In this document: in pieces, positions 1 to 12,933 of the stretch
How the letters are laid out: each line of letters opens with the position of its first letter
How positions within the stretch are numbered: the stretch's first letter is position 1
Assembly: GCA_013350335.1 (NCBI GenBank)
Contig: CM023540.1
Span: forward strand, 32,219,175 to 32,283,174
Direction: 5' to 3'
From: Chimonanthus salicifolius
Taxonomy: Eukaryota; Streptophyta; Magnoliopsida; Laurales; Calycanthaceae
DNA: 64,000 bases
Translations under genes and position numbers: made by a program
Notes under the pieces: model-generated
Told to the model about the DNA's origin: nothing
The model's input: only the letters and a program-made list of their open reading frames with translations
The model's database searches: none

Positions 1-1394
1 GGCCAAGGGCCTACGTCCACGGACAACAATCGAAGAATTCCACTAATAGCAAAGGATACAAATTTTGTTTTCCTAATTATAAACCCAAACAAGATTTCTT
101 TAAATCTCTGAACTCTCTCTCTCTACACCCCAAAAACTCTCAGTAGTGCACTAGAGGGACCACACACACGGCCAAGTCAAACTCACGAGAGTCCCTCTCT
201 TTTATAGAGTTTTCTCAACCGACCCTATTCAAAAACGAAAATAGGACTGTCAGTCCTGGTGATATTAGGTTCCAAATAGAACCACACTTAACAATTTTGA
301 CATATTATCAAACTAAAGTATTAAACTTTTTAAGGTACTTACTTCTCTCTCTCCATCAAAAGAAGTTCATGTTGCAGTACAAGATTTTGATTGTAAATTA
401 AATATATAACTAAAAATGTTCGGTTTTGATTTAAGTTGTATGATTGTTGAATCACCCATGTAGCCAATTGATTTCAATTTCACTCATTATTTTGCAATTG
501 AATTTTTTTACTTATAATATAAAACTTCTAAATTGCCAAAATCATCTATAAGGTCTAATTTAAACAAAACAATGGTTGTAGTCTTGTAAACCTGCACTTC
601 GTCAGCACTAATATTTACACAGAAATCTGAAATGGGTGTCAACCAACAGTCAAGTAACAAAGTGCAAATCTAACCATCTATGGAAAAGTGAGGACCACTT
701 AACAAAGTAAGTGACCTAAATAATGCACAGGAAATCATGGATCACACCTTTAGACATTGTATACAAATTTAGTGCAGTTTATTGCTGCTATAAGAACAAA
801 TCAGAGTGGTGGTTTGTGGGTGTTGTACCACTGCGCATGGATGTTGGCATCTATGCTTGGATACAATCATTCTTGTTGGGTGGTAATAGTAAAATTACTA
901 ATTTTGATCTCTTAATTATAGTAAAATTTAAATTTATTAAAGCTACATAGAGGCATTTTGGTCAAGTTTTTTTCTCTTGGAGACACAATCATAAAATTTC
1001 AAGTGGGTATTTTCTCAATATTAGTTTGAGGGTACTTTGCTAGTATTGCCGATGAGCTAGTTGTAAATTGGAACTAATTATATAATTAAAAAGTTTGATA
1101 CAAGATTAACAAAATTTCTTCCCTCTACAATTTTAAATTTTCTCCTTGCTAATGTCTATAGATATAGTCCAAAATGATGAATCGCATATATACTTGTGTT
1201 CTTAACGTGGCTACTCAATTGCATATTTTTTTTTTAAAAAAAATTGAGTCAACTTGGTTCGCAAAACTGGATTCGAGTCGGTCACAATTAAACTGTAGGG
1301 CCTTTAAGTTTTGGATCAAGTCTAAATAAGTGCTTGGGTGAGAACAATATTAAAATAGACGACCTGGTGGGAAGGTCATGTTGCACCCCTTTTT
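1..1394. other. AT-rich intergenic DNA, no gene recognised
   Basis: No open frame here looks like a known protein and no splice pattern links the short frames. The first 300 bases are less AT-rich, with CT-rich tracts and a TTTTATAGAG motif near 200, and could be the edge of a transcription unit or LTR lying outside the window. I cannot decide between these. Confidence 0.4.
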
Positions 1395-1586
1395 AACTCC
1401 AAGGAGTTGGTCAGACGGTCAAGATGCCAATCTCATGAAGTGGGGTATTGAATTCGATTCACGCTCACTTCCAACGAGCCACTCTGTAGCCTTAATTAGA
1501 ATGTGTAAATTGAGAGGTTTACGCATATCGTGAAATTAGTCTCATCTCTAATGTAAGATGGAGATACTCATATTACTATTCATCAC
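1395..1586 (+). repeat. tRNA-derived SINE, family B, copy 1
   Basis: The order of blocks matches seven other copies in the window: an opening GGAGTTGGTCAGACGGTCA, then a B-box-like GAATTCGATTCAC, then CCACTCTGTAG, then a GTGTGTAAATTGAGAGG-type segment. It has the length and layout of a short tRNA-headed SINE. The copy is diverged, and I could not define target duplications. Confidence 0.5.
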
Positions 1587-3114
1587 TGCAAGTGTAGGAA
1601 ATTCAAAGAAATGTGTCACATTTCGGCATTTGAATGTGAGCCACTAGATCATTTCTGTTCATATATTTGAAGGACAAATTTCTTCCACCAGGTATCAACA
1701 CTGCCAACATCTTTGTATCCAACTTTTCAGATGATGGCCCACCATACCCCTCTCTCTCCCAACATCTTCGCGTCCAACTTTTCAGACGATGATCCAACTT
1801 TGTAATAAAACACAAGTTTTGTAAGATGACAGGCCCACAAATCCACGAAATTATTTAAGCAGAATTACCGAAACCAGGAAAGCACAAACAAGTACCTTCC
1901 AAGCTAGGAAGCAGTCGTGTGTTCATCTCGTGGGTTGTGACCCAATCCAAAACCCGGCCCAAAAAGATATCTCAACTTGTTATATATTTAAACGGTGTTT
2001 GCATATTTTAAACATTTGTGCAGTATTATCCGACAAACTTGGTCATGGAGTCCTCTAAATGATATATCAATTGATACATTGTAAAGGTCTTTATTTAAGA
2101 ATAAGATCCACTGACATTATTTTGATAAAATCATATTATTTTAAAGGTATAAAGTTTTATGTGTTGAAAAATATTCAAACTCATTTAAGTTTTAGCTAAT
2201 TTAAGAAAATGATTTGATTAATTCAACAAAAATTCTTTAATAAGTCATATATTCAATAAAAAAGATAATTTCTATGTATCTATAGCCATCTCATTTGATG
2301 AGCCCCCTATTTGTTTGTGCAAAACAATAGCGTGTACACCAATACGGGGGATTGTTTCACATATATTTTGATTTTTTTGTGAGAGGTAAAAGAAATGACT
2401 GATCACCTACATTTTGTCGTGTGTAGTATCACCTAGTCTATTTAGACTGTAGCTCCTCAAAAAAAAAAAAATGATAGGTCTATTGAAAATATCTAAATTA
2501 AGAAACTTATCAAAAATCACTTTGATCAAAATCAATTAAATCATAATTTTTAAAATCTCAAATTTCAAATATTTAAAATATCAAAGACAATTATCATTTC
2601 ATAATGTTATTTAAGGCATAATAAATTAACAAAGGCACTCATTATAAAAAAAAAAAATCACACACTGGATTATGGATGGATCACAATTTAGACACTGTAA
2701 ATTAAGTGTATATTCAAAGATGTATATTTTTATATATTTTTGTTATTATGAAAAACACTTAAGAGTTTCAATTAAGAAGAAAATCTTTTTAGGATAGGAT
2801 ATAATAAATACCCCTACACGTATAGTAGTTGTATACCTAGAAATGATAATATATATATATATGTATATATACATATACATGTATAGATATGTATAGCCAA
2901 TAGTCTTCAATTGATTCAAACCATAACCACCAAATCTTCCTCTACACTGGATTAAATGCTTCCTTTCATTTCATCCTCCTTTCCCAGTAAAACAAGGATA
3001 AGAAACAAAGAAAACAATGAGCAACAGAGAGGGAGAGAGAGATGACAATGACAATGACAATGACTGAGGAATTGAGGATGCAGATGCTACATTCTAAACT
3101 GGAAACAAGAAGAG
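1587..3114. other. Intergenic DNA downstream of the DnaJ gene
   Basis: AT-rich sequence with no supported gene. It contains a TA-rich microsatellite near 2848-2890. The last 200 bases should include the 3' UTR of the minus-strand J-domain gene that stops at 3115. Confidence 0.4.
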
Positions 3115-6100
3115 TCACGAGAGCCCCCAATGAGCCGTCATGTTTGACATGCTAGCCCGATATGCCCCATGTTTCGGAGCACTCGCCTGCGAACTGGATG
3201 CCGTCCTTCGGCGCTTGTCACCTCCGTCACAGTAATCGGTGCCTTTATTCCCTTCCACCATCTCCACGAACATCTTCTGCAGGTCCTCCAAACTGTCGTT
3301 CTAAACGGCCATCAACAACAGCAAAAACAATAGAGAAATAGGTAAATACCAGAATGTAGTATTACTTATCACCTCTTGATTAAATAAAAACCTCCATAGA
3401 TAATATAAAACGGTTAACCATCCTAACACGGCCAAAACTTGTTAGAAAACATAGAATGAAGTAAAATTCTCATTTTACTCATGTCGGTGTACCGATAACA
3501 CACTACTATGTATATGTTCTGTATATCGATACACCGGTACTTAATTAGCGATACACCGTTAAAAGTAAAAGGAGAACTTCACTCCATTCTGTATCTCCTA
3601 ATAAATTTTACCAGTGTTAAGATAGACGGCCATGTAAAACAAAGTAAGCACTTCGATCTAATCATTATAATTTTTTTAAAATCGAAGTGTCATAACATTA
3701 CACCCAACTAATTCTTGAGACGTGTGTAAATCTCTCAATTTGTATATACCAATGTAGTGAGAATCAAACACTGAGGCCAAACTAATTAATAAAAAATGAT
3801 CATGCGTATGAAACAGCTAATCTTCACCAACAATCCAGGGCCTGAAAAAGAAACGCAACTTCGGAGATATTTTCTGGGAACTTGGACACAACATTGGTGT
3901 CGTACCACATCCACCGACCCGTCCCGGGGCCACCTGGCCAAGGAAGGAGATACAATCAGAGGGGGTCCCACTTCTGGCCCTCCGACCACGACGCCGACAC
4001 ATCAAAAGGATTCCAAAATAAAAGACACGTGGCATCAGAACTCCCACGAGACTCTTCCACCCACATAATCGAGTGATACTGAAAAATCATAAATTTATAA
4101 TATAAAACATTATTGATCCTTCTGTCTTTTAATTTTACAGTTTTTCACTTCAAAAATAATAATTTTATTAAAAAAATGGCAGACGCCATAGGCTTATTTT
4201 CTAAATTCTAACAAAGGATCTTCACAGCAATTGGACATGCAACCAAACGATTCAGGAAAATTTAGTGTCAAATTTAAATAGTGCAGTCTTTCAAAAAGCT
4301 GATAACATTTTGACTTACCATTAAAAGAATCAATGTAAGTTATTGGCCGAGACTAACACATGTTTTTAAAATTAATGAAATAATTATTTCAACGCATTCC
4401 AAAATAAAAAATAATAATAATCATACTACGTAGATGCATTTGATTTGACTCTCAATTATAACTATTATTTCTGTCATATCATTAGTGCAGTAATTCTGAT
4501 TTAACATAAAAATCACATTAGATTAAAAAGTCCAATAAACATCATAATAAGGAGAAATAAAAGAAGGCGTCTATAAAGAAATGAGGAACAAGTCAGAAAA
4601 GACAAATTAATATATTACTAAAAGTGAAATAGAAAACTTTGATAAACCAACCATTAATTGACTTGGCAAACCAAATCATATTTAACTTTACTTTCTTCAC
4701 CGACACTTGATATCAAATTATTTTGGCAAAGATTTAACATCGACTCTATTTTTAACCTAAATCCTAAATCCTAGATACTAATTAATTTTGACGTTACACA
4801 CAGCACAGTGTGACCTTAGTGCACTATAAGATGAGTGAGGCAACCCAGATAGTATTTACAAATTTATAGATGTGAAAAAAAATTATCAAAATAATACGGT
4901 GAAGTTTTACTAAACTCAGTACTCAAAACCATGGTTACACATACTGATTTTCGGCGTCGAGCCATTTTTCAATTCTCATAGTTTCGTCCATATAGACACC
5001 CGACTTTTTTTTTTTTTTCTGCAAACCAGTTTTCGTGTGAATTATTTTGATACTTTGTAGAAATCTATAATTTCACACTATTTTTAGAAAATGGATGGGT
5101 AAGGAAAAGAATGTGTCTATATATGAAGGGTCAAGTCGGGGAAAATAATGAAATAATCTGTCAGAAAATAAAATATTTTAAAAATAATAAAAAATTAATA
5201 AACAAAAACCTTCATATTGTGGAAACAAAATTTAATAAGAGATTTATCAGTAATTTACTGAGATATTATCATAATATTACTATTTATCATATTTTTAACA
5301 CAGGCATAAATTAATTGAGAATGCACTGCAGTGCAGATAAATAAAGAGTTTATTGGTAAAAATAGTAATAAATTTGAAATTATCAGTGGCGACATTGTTT
5401 GGAAAGTCTGACTAACTGCAATTATAAAATATACGCCAAAACTCAGCCTAACAGAGGAAAAATAATCTAAATAGAATACAGCAGACCCTCTTGAACCGAA
5501 ACCAGAAAGTGGGTAGTTGGTAATTACGGCCATCAACCAGAAAGGATCTACCCGACTACCCGACATGCATTGCCCGATTACCCGATAAATGAAAGGAAAA
5601 AAAAAAAAAAGCGTTTTCTTTGTTTAAAATGGAAAAAAATTAGTATAAGTGTTGGATTGAATTTACCTCTGCCCTCACACTATCCATCATTGAAAGCATC
5701 TCTTGCATAAAATCAGTAAATCCCTGTTTTCATAATTAAAAAGAAGAAAAAAATCAAAATTTGTAAAAATAAATAAAAATTCAAGAATTTACAGAAACAG
5801 AGATAGATAAAAATACCGACTTCGTCCTCTTCTTCAAATGGATCGTAAAATCCCGCATCGTACATTGCCCTCTTCCCTTCGTCTGATAAAACTACAGAAA
5901 AAAAAAAAACCAAAGAAAGAAACTTTTTCATTCATGGAGTCGTCATTCAAGACGACCATCCGATAAAACACGTTCCTTACCCGAATAGGCTTCTTGGATT
6001 TGCTGGAAACGCCGGTTCGCCTCTCCGGACACCGCTGGATCTTTCATCCACCTGTCCGGATGCCATTTCTTCAGCATCCGAAACACAAGATAAAAGAAAC

Positions 6101-6297
6101 AAAAAACAGAGAGAGAAGAGAATTTTTCAAAACCCAGTTCTAATTTCAAAAACCCACCAAAGACTTTTCGAAAAAAATGAATGAAAACTTACCAAGGCGA
6201 GTTTTCGATAGGCGCCACGGATTTCGACGACGGAGGCGTTTCTGCGAACGCCGAGTACGGAGTAGTAGCATGGACCGTTGGATTTCCCACGATCCAT
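3115..6297 (-). CDS. DnaJ (Hsp40) J-domain co-chaperone, 5 exons, 168 aa
   Basis: J-domain proteins stimulate the ATPase of Hsp70 chaperones. The exons, in minus-strand order, are 6193-6297, 5981-6068, 5821-5891, 5667-5723 and 3115-3300. All have GT-AG borders and join in frame to 507 nt. The J domain covers roughly residues 11-80. Helix II residues [11 protein letters not shown] are followed by the invariant HPD at 38-40, and the domain ends near residue 80 in ...[18 protein letters not shown]. An acidic EEEDE stretch, a GFTDFMQEM segment and a Ser-rich tail with a basic DKRRR cluster follow. There is no zinc-finger region or C-terminal peptide-binding domain, so it is a short J protein of the type plants often annotate as DnaJ subfamily B. 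Intron 4 is unusually long (3301-5666). The start is the first ATG downstream of a TATA box, and the J domain begins just after it. Confidence 0.9.
3301..5666 (-). other. Long fourth intron of the DnaJ gene
   Basis: This 2366-bp intron separates the GFTDFMQEM exon from the last exon; the other three introns are short. It is AT-rich except for a GC-rich island at about 3830-4075. The island contains GACACGTGGCA, a G-box/ABRE core at 4026-4031. Several short frames cross the island on both strands, but none resembles a known protein. Confidence 0.7.
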
Positions 6298-6414
6298 GAG
6301 CAGAATGGGGAAGAGACGCTATAACATATGAGACAGGAGGGGTTAAATGGTAAAGGAGAGATTTTTCGCGGCCTTGGATGGGAGAAGACAGAGGAGGAAG
6401 AAGAACAGAGAGCG

Positions 6415-6424
6415 ATTTTATAAA
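6415..6424 (-). promoter_or_regulatory. TATA box of the DnaJ gene
   Basis: The minus strand reads CCCTTTATAAAATC about 120 bases upstream of the ATG. That spacing would put transcription start near 6385-6390 and leave a leader of about 90 bases. Confidence 0.6.
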
Positions 6425-6749
6425 GGGGTGGATTTGGGAAACGTACTTGCTTTAATTACTCATCTTTGCAGCTAAAATATCTTGGCTTCTTTAGAGCCGA
6501 CGGAAGGTTCGAGAGGTTTGACAGCGCGAGATATTTTCTCGCGCATCATGAAAATGCCCTTCATTCTGACCTAAACTACAGAAACTGCCACCACCTTCAT
6601 CTTCTAGAGAAGACACTGTTCCCAGATTACGTATTTCGTGTTCCCGGCGAACTCCCAAACGAGAGATATTATCCCGAAAACTCTTAATATGACGTGGAGT
6701 CGTGACGGACTCAATTTTATAATATTTATTATTTTATTAAATATATTAG

Positions 6750-6923
6750 TTTTTTTTTTTTTTTTGAATTAATGTGTATAAAATTCAGACAAAATTCTAT
6801 TAAAATCTTCACAGATGAGTCAACTACTCCTAAGTTATATCAAAGTTAGTGCATGGGAGCTCGAATCCACAATCTCCCGTTTCTTAAGACGGAAGACAAC
6901 CTGTTGAGCTACACCCATATGGG
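6750..6923 (-). repeat. tRNA-derived SINE, family A, copy 1
   Basis: Read on the minus strand, the element starts with GTGTAGCTCAACAGG (pol III A-box type). About 40 bases later it has GGATTCGAGCTCC (B-box type), then a body and an A-rich 3' tail, seen here as the long T run at 6750-6765. The same body recurs at least eight times in the window. Confidence 0.65.
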
Positions 6924-7040
6924 TATTTTTTTTCTTTATGGGTGAGCCCTCTACTCCTAGGGCACACAAAGGTTAATCCATAGGGGTTTGAATCCTCATC
7001 CTCCGACTTTCTGAGGCGGAAGACAACCAATTAATTACTT
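6924..7040 (-). repeat. SINE family A, copy 2, truncated
   Basis: This copy lies directly against copy 1 in the same orientation. It keeps the CTAGGGCACAC body segment, the GTTTGAATCC B-box complement and the GGCGGAAGACAACC segment, and is cut short at its tRNA head. Confidence 0.5.
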
Positions 7041-7694
7041 TATAATTCGACTAATTTACATTTGAAGTCACAGTTCTTAATCCAATACATGCTATATTTA
7101 CTAATCTGTTAGAGTAGATTAATTTATGAAATTCATAATTTGATTTAGCTAATCAAAAATCTAATCTAACTGATCTTACATCAGACATAATCTTACCATT
7201 ATTAGTAACCCTTATGAGTAATAGCCTTGGTTATGTCAAACTTTTCTGGGCTTTTTAAAGTAAACTTGGCCTAAGTTGCAATAAAAAATTCCAATACTAT
7301 TATCACAGTTCGAGTAAATTGAGAGACATCGCATTTTTAAATCCTAAGTTGTTCAAGGGGGAAATATAGTTTGTCGATGATGGACTTTATTTAATATTAC
7401 AAATGAAAGATCTTATGCATCGATTTTAATGGTGAAAATGTTAGGAAGCGATGATATTTAAAAATTCATTCAAAGTTAGCTCCGTTTGGACAGTTAATTT
7501 TTATTTCTTAAAAAATTATAGATTTTTTTTTTAATTTCATGAACTTAAATTTTTTATGAGAAGCCTCGTCCAGAAAATACTTTTTTAAAACAATCATTTA
7601 ATATATATTGAATTCCACTATTGTCAATTACCATGTTTGAAGAACAGTAAAACATGTGGTACAATCGTAACTTCTAATTAAGACTTTAAATATC

Positions 7695-8425
7695 AAGTTT
7701 AGAGGTGAAACTCAGGTCAGATTTTAACCTGCCCTGTATGACTCGATTTGAAAAATCAAGTGAGTTGAGTTTTACATTTTTAAAATTAAAATTGGGTTGG
7801 GTTGAAGAAAAAAAATCCATATTAAATTAGGGTCGGATTGGGTCAAACTTTTTTAAAATTAACTTGACCCGACTGGACCCACTAAAAAAGTTTATATAGT
7901 ACTCAGCAGGGGTCGAAATATCGGCCGATATATATCGATTTTAGAGAGCATGATATCTGCCGATATCATATCGTATCGGCCGATATTCACAATATCGGCC
8001 GTATTATATCGGCCGATATCAAAATATCGGCCGATATTTAAAAAAAAAAGATGAGGAACGAGAAAAATATCGGCCGATATATCGGTCGATACCGTTTTTT
8101 GTACCCCTGGTACTTAGGTTGAGTTGGACTAACAATTCGGGCCAACACTCAAGTTGAATAGGATTAGCAATTCGAATCAAGTCGGGTTGAATAATTTGGA
8201 TCAACAACTTAAGTGAAGAATTGGATTTATTAAAATCCGACGAGACCCATACAAGTTTCAGCCTTAATCGAGCCTAGTATATGACTCAATACAAATCAAG
8301 TTAAAGCCGAGTCTAAAGCATATTGGTCAAGTCAGATAAAAATCGACTGAAAATGGTTGAGTCTTAACAAGTACAACTGAAATCGAGTTGTGTCAAACTC
8401 AGTTGAGTTTTAAGATCTTAGTTAT
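7695..8425. repeat. Degenerate GGGTTGGG/CAACCCGA-rich repeat hosting a MITE
   Basis: Short direct and inverted blocks such as GGTTGGGTTGAAG, GGGTCGGATTGGG and CTTGACCCGACTGG resemble other 'GGGT/ACCC' blocks at about 10180-10570, 53930-54150, 54887-55220 and 63580-63770. The block is interrupted at 7899-8117 by a palindrome-rich MITE. It is probably an old hAT-type non-autonomous element, but its termini are not clear. Confidence 0.35.
7907..8109 (-). mobile_element. Palindrome-rich hAT MITE, copy 1
   Basis: This 203-bp element begins CAGGGGTCGAAATATCGG and ends with GTACCCCTG, which are inverted termini. It is flanked by 8-bp duplications GTACTCAG (7899-7906) and GTACTTAG (8110-8117), with 7 of 8 bases matching. 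It contains five exact ATCGGCCGAT decamers. CAGGGG ends with an 8-bp duplication are typical of the hAT superfamily. It has no coding capacity. Compared with copy 6 it lies in reverse orientation. Confidence 0.75.
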
Positions 8426-8574
8426 AATGTATTGATATAAAAAGAATATTTGTAGATTGATTAATGAATTAAGTATCATTTCCACCAAATATTCGACACT
8501 TGAGCATTCAATTGCAGATCATATCCAAACTTCTCAGGCACTTGTACTTCTCAGGCACTTGTGCAGTTGTGTAT

Positions 8575-8840
8575 AGGACGGGTATAAAATTCGGCTCATA
8601 CATTTCGTATTGGTTAGTTTAAAAAAAATTGGCTGATTTATTTATTTAAAAAAAAAACAAATATTGGTTGTGGGCCCAGTCGATATCTGATCAATTTTTT
8701 TTAAAAAAAAACAGTATTTTATATATTTTTAAATGATTTAAAAAAAAAAAAGTCACTGAGATTTTCAAAAAAAAAATTAAGGAGAGAGAAAAAATCTCAG
8801 CTGAAATCTTGGTTCAGCCGAATTTTCTACCTCTGGTACT
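8575..8840. mobile_element. Diverged AT-rich relative of the palindrome MITE, copy 2
   Basis: The ends CGGGTATAAAATTCGG and CAGCCGAATTTTCTACC are inverted repeats. The centre shares TGTGGGCCCA..., AAAACAGTATTTT and GAGATTTTCAAAAAAAAA blocks with 60715-60966, so those two form a subfamily. The target duplication is not clear here. Confidence 0.45.
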
Positions 8841-9203
8841 GTAGGAACACTGCAAGGAGAGAGGCCCAAAAAAACATTGGGCCCAAGTAAATAGGCCTTT
8901 TTTTTTAATTATATTTTTCATCCAACTTTACTCAAACTTATATTAAATTTTAAAATTATTATTTTCTGTCATTAACATCATCACGAGAGTGATTTGAATT
9001 CGATGTTGTAATCCACAACACCAAGTTGAAACTTTTAGATTAGAGGTCGGCCAAAATAGATATATTAGTTTTCTTTTTCATGAAAAATACCAACAAAAAT
9101 GACATGAGCCAGTATTTCAGCTCAAATATCAGCCTATTTCGACCGAAATTTTCACAATATCAGTTTTACTTTTAGTTTGGTGCTGTAACACAGGTAATCC
9201 AAC

Positions 9204-9392
9204 GGGGTTAAAAAATCGTTATCGGCTGATATATTTTTCTCTCTCCAACCGATATCGGCCGATGTTTTGATATCGGCCGATATGATACGGCTGATATTTC
9301 AGTCGATATTGTGAATATCGGCCGATAGTGATATATATCGGCCGATATTTACAACTTCCAAACCGATACACATCGGCCGATATTTGTACCCC
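9204..9392 (+). mobile_element. Palindrome-rich hAT MITE, copy 3
   Basis: The element opens GGGGTTAAAAAATCG and closes TTTGTACCCC. It has five ATCGGCCGAT decamers and possible target duplications AATCCAAC (9196-9203) and ACTCCAAC (9393-9400), with 7 of 8 bases matching. The terminal CA/TG bases seen in other copies are missing or mutated. Confidence 0.6.
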
Positions 9393-9732
9393 ACTCCAAC
9401 CCAGATTTTTGCCTGTCTAAACCCAAGCCTGGATTATATTTGAAGGACTCGTTTGATTTTTTAAGTCTGAATGATTAATTAATAAATCACATTTTAACAT
9501 TTCGTAAATAATATCAGGAATTATAATAGTATACACTTGGGATTCCAAAGAATTGAAGTCCAGCATTGGATTTGAAAAAGAAAAAAAACAGAAAAAAAAA
9601 AAGAAGAAGAGAAATGTTTCCACTGGCTTGGAAGATTCATTAATTGCTTTATTACTCAATTTTATTTTCCAAAGTATATTTATTCTTAAGATTAAAATTA
9701 TAGATAAAGAAGGCTCCAAGAAAAATCATTTA

Positions 9733-9905
9733 AATCCAAAGGAGTTGGAGTGATAGTCAGAAACTCAGAAGCAGAAGTCCTGAGTTTGATTTTCACTTCA
9801 CTTCAAAGGGTTATTCCCAGTAGAGTTACTTGATATGTGTGGGTTGAGAGATTTGTATATACCTAAGGATTAGTGGGACACAATGATCATCAAAAGATAA
9901 AAGAA
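9733..9905 (+). repeat. SINE family B, copy 2
   Basis: It carries GGAGTTGGAGTGATAGTCAG, CCTGAGTTTGATTTTCACTT (B-box type), AGAGTTACTTGATATGTGTG and a tail ending in CATCAAAAG. These match the reverse complement of 40858-41050 block by block. Confidence 0.55.
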
Positions 9906-12871
9906 AACTCTTTTACATTCGACGGTGTGTGCATGGGTTGAACAGTTGAACCATGATTTTAATATCTTCGATTTTTCCTACCGGTCTTTGTTAAAAAAAA
10001 GGGTTAGTATTTGTACTTAGCAATTTGGGTTGGACTGATGATTCCATTTCAATCTAACTTTTTAGCTAGCTGAACTCATTTTTACTTCAACTTTCAATCT
10101 AACTTTTTAACTTTTTACTTCAATCTAAATTTTAAAAAACTTTAAAATCAATAGAATTGGATAACGTTGTCCATTAGCAACTCTAGTGGGTCGGGTTGGG
10201 TTTAAAGCATGCTTGAGTCTGGACCCGGAATTGCAATTTAAGAATCTTAGTTTGAGCTCAGGTCTAGGCCCGAGTAAACCCGAATTGGTCAAACCTAAGC
10301 CCAACCCAAATTGTACTTGTAGGGACCGGACATGATATCAAACTCAAAATGTAGATGTGGGCTTATCCAGGCTTGGGTTTCTTCAGACCTAAAGAAATTT
10401 CTTTTTGTACTATTATATAAAATAAAATTTCTGTATTAAATTCAAACTTTTGGGCCAAACTTGTGCTTTGATGTACGAGGCCTGAGCCCAACTCAAATCC
10501 TAATTTGGGCCTGATACTTTGGTCTAAAAATGAGCCCAATCCAAACTTCGGTCAACCCGAGCCCAATTTACCTATTTAAAATTTTCACTTTAAAAATGGC
10601 AGTTCTAGTATTAAAAATATTATATCCCCCAGTTTAAATATATATATATATATATATATCCTTTTTCTGGAAGACAGGGACATGACAACGTGACTTTTGC
10701 CAGGTCATGGGCTGAGTCTGGGCTGGGCTTCTTTTGCTTGAGTCAGAGCCCATTTGTGCTACATATCATTGAAGATATTCAATATAAGCACTATTTTTCA
10801 ATCAAACGATCTCTAGACTATTTTAAAAGTTTGAACTATTGGATAAAATTGAAATTAAAAGTCTAACTTAGAGGCTTGTAAGAAAAACCCAAAAGGGGGC
10901 CATGCATGACTATTTCATATTTTAAAACAAGTTCAATCTCAATTGTAGGTTAGGCTCTTGGGTTTTCCTTAGATCAGACTTGAAATTGTGAAAATCCATT
11001 TATAAATTAGACTAGGTTTGAGTTTGGATAAAGTGGGTTATTTTGATAGGACTCATGCTTATCCCTATCAATACAAATGTAGCTCAAGATTGGCCCTAAA
11101 TCTATTATGACCTACTCAAGTTGCAACCTTTGTTATATTTAATTTTTTGTTTATGACATTGGCTCGAACTGCTATTCGGACAAAATTTGTTATGAGACAC
11201 GGGATATATGAAATTCTCATTTTACCCCTATCCGTATTAAAATGACAGACCTCTTAAATATTATTATCAATACACTGAGACATCCTTAAAAAATATTATA
11301 TCCCCCAGTTTAAAAATAAATTATATACCTAATCAAATCAAATGGTTCATCTTACTTCATACTTAAGTTGATGTAATCAAATGGTTCAAAATCATAAAAT
11401 AAAACCTGCCCCCACCAATTCAAAGATGATATATTATATATATCAAGATTCAAGGGTCAAGAACTCAAGATCTTGTGCCTTAGTTGCCCCATCAATGGAT
11501 GATATTAAATATATATATAAATAAAGTGTAGAAGGTTGAAACCAGCAACCAAACAAGTGTGATGGCCCACCATTTTAGGGTTTGAATGTTTGATAATTCC
11601 ATTATTAGCTGTGAGTCTCTTACAAAATCCAAATCCACCTTCTTTTATCATCCCTTTTTCCCCCAATTCTTAAGTCTTAAACTATTATCATCATTGCTCT
11701 CTTACATGAACATTATACAGGTTTCCCTCACATCCCATTTAAAATGAAAACTCTAATTCCAAAGGAGTCCCTCATTCATGAGTTTGTCACAACTCAATTT
11801 AATTTTAAAATATATTAATTTATCAGAGAAAATGATTTTATCAAAAGAAATTAAACATTGATCGTGAAAAATATGCTTTTTTTTTTTCCATGTGTTTTAA
11901 ACAAATAAAATTAATAATTGATAGAAAGTTTCATTTCGACTTTTTATTTTATATAGTTTAAATCTAGTAGTTGTACATATTTGATGAGAATAACATCTTA
12001 TAAATTTTAACATCAACAACAATTTATTTGATTTTGGAGGGCTAAAGAGCCTCACTTCTTTCAATTTTAATATAATTTAACTTGAGTCACAAGAACCTTT
12101 GGCAATACATTGACTTTAGAATGTAGCATTTAAAAATACAGAATTGGGTATATTTATGAAATACATTAATTAAAAGAGATTTTTTTTCTAGTTCAGTATC
12201 ATGTCAAAGATTTTGTCATATAACTTAAGAGTATGAAATTTATAATTACTTTTCATTTATCATATTATATGCTTAAATATTTAATACATTATTATTTGAT
12301 ATTTAATAATTTAGATAAATTGCTTCAATTTGTGCAACATTTGATAAAGAGTTTACTTATTCAAGGGAAAAGTTCACATACACATTATCTTTGCTTTGCA
12401 TACTTTGTGGTTAACATAAACTTTTTTTTGAAAAATAATTTAAAGCGATCAAATTTTGAAGAATTTAAAAATTAACTTTATTAATCTAATAAATATGGTT
12501 TTTTTAGTTTTAGGCCACATACTCTAATGATTTTATTTTCTAAATGACCCATCAAAGACTTCGAATAGTGGGCTCTACCCCTCATCGAACTTTTATTTAG
12601 TATTAATCTTGTTCAAAGAGGTATTTTTGCATTTTTTTCAATTTTTTTTTTTGGGCCACTTTAAAAGATATGCTCCACCAATTAATGAACTTTGGAGAAT
12701 ATTATAAAATCATTTTAATGTTTTGTCCATTGAATTTAAAGCAGATAAGATCATCATAACTTTTGATTTTAAAATTTTATTCATATGATAATAATAAATA
12801 TTTTAAATTTAATAGTAAAGACCATTTAACTAGAATTTTCAAATAATTTTTAAATATATCTTTATTATTTA

Positions 12872-12933
<62 letters not shown>

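Noticed and set aside
3786..4076. Overlapping frames on both strands in the DnaJ intron
   Set aside because: They arise from the local GC-rich block; frames on both strands overlap and none resembles a protein family.
6600..6620. TTCTAGAGAAG as a heat-shock element for the DnaJ gene
   Set aside because: The TTC and GAA units are spaced by four bases, not two, so it does not fit the heat-shock element rule.
6466..6687. 73-aa frame upstream of the DnaJ gene
   Set aside because: It lies in the promoter region, has no recognisable domain and no splice partners, and is probably chance.
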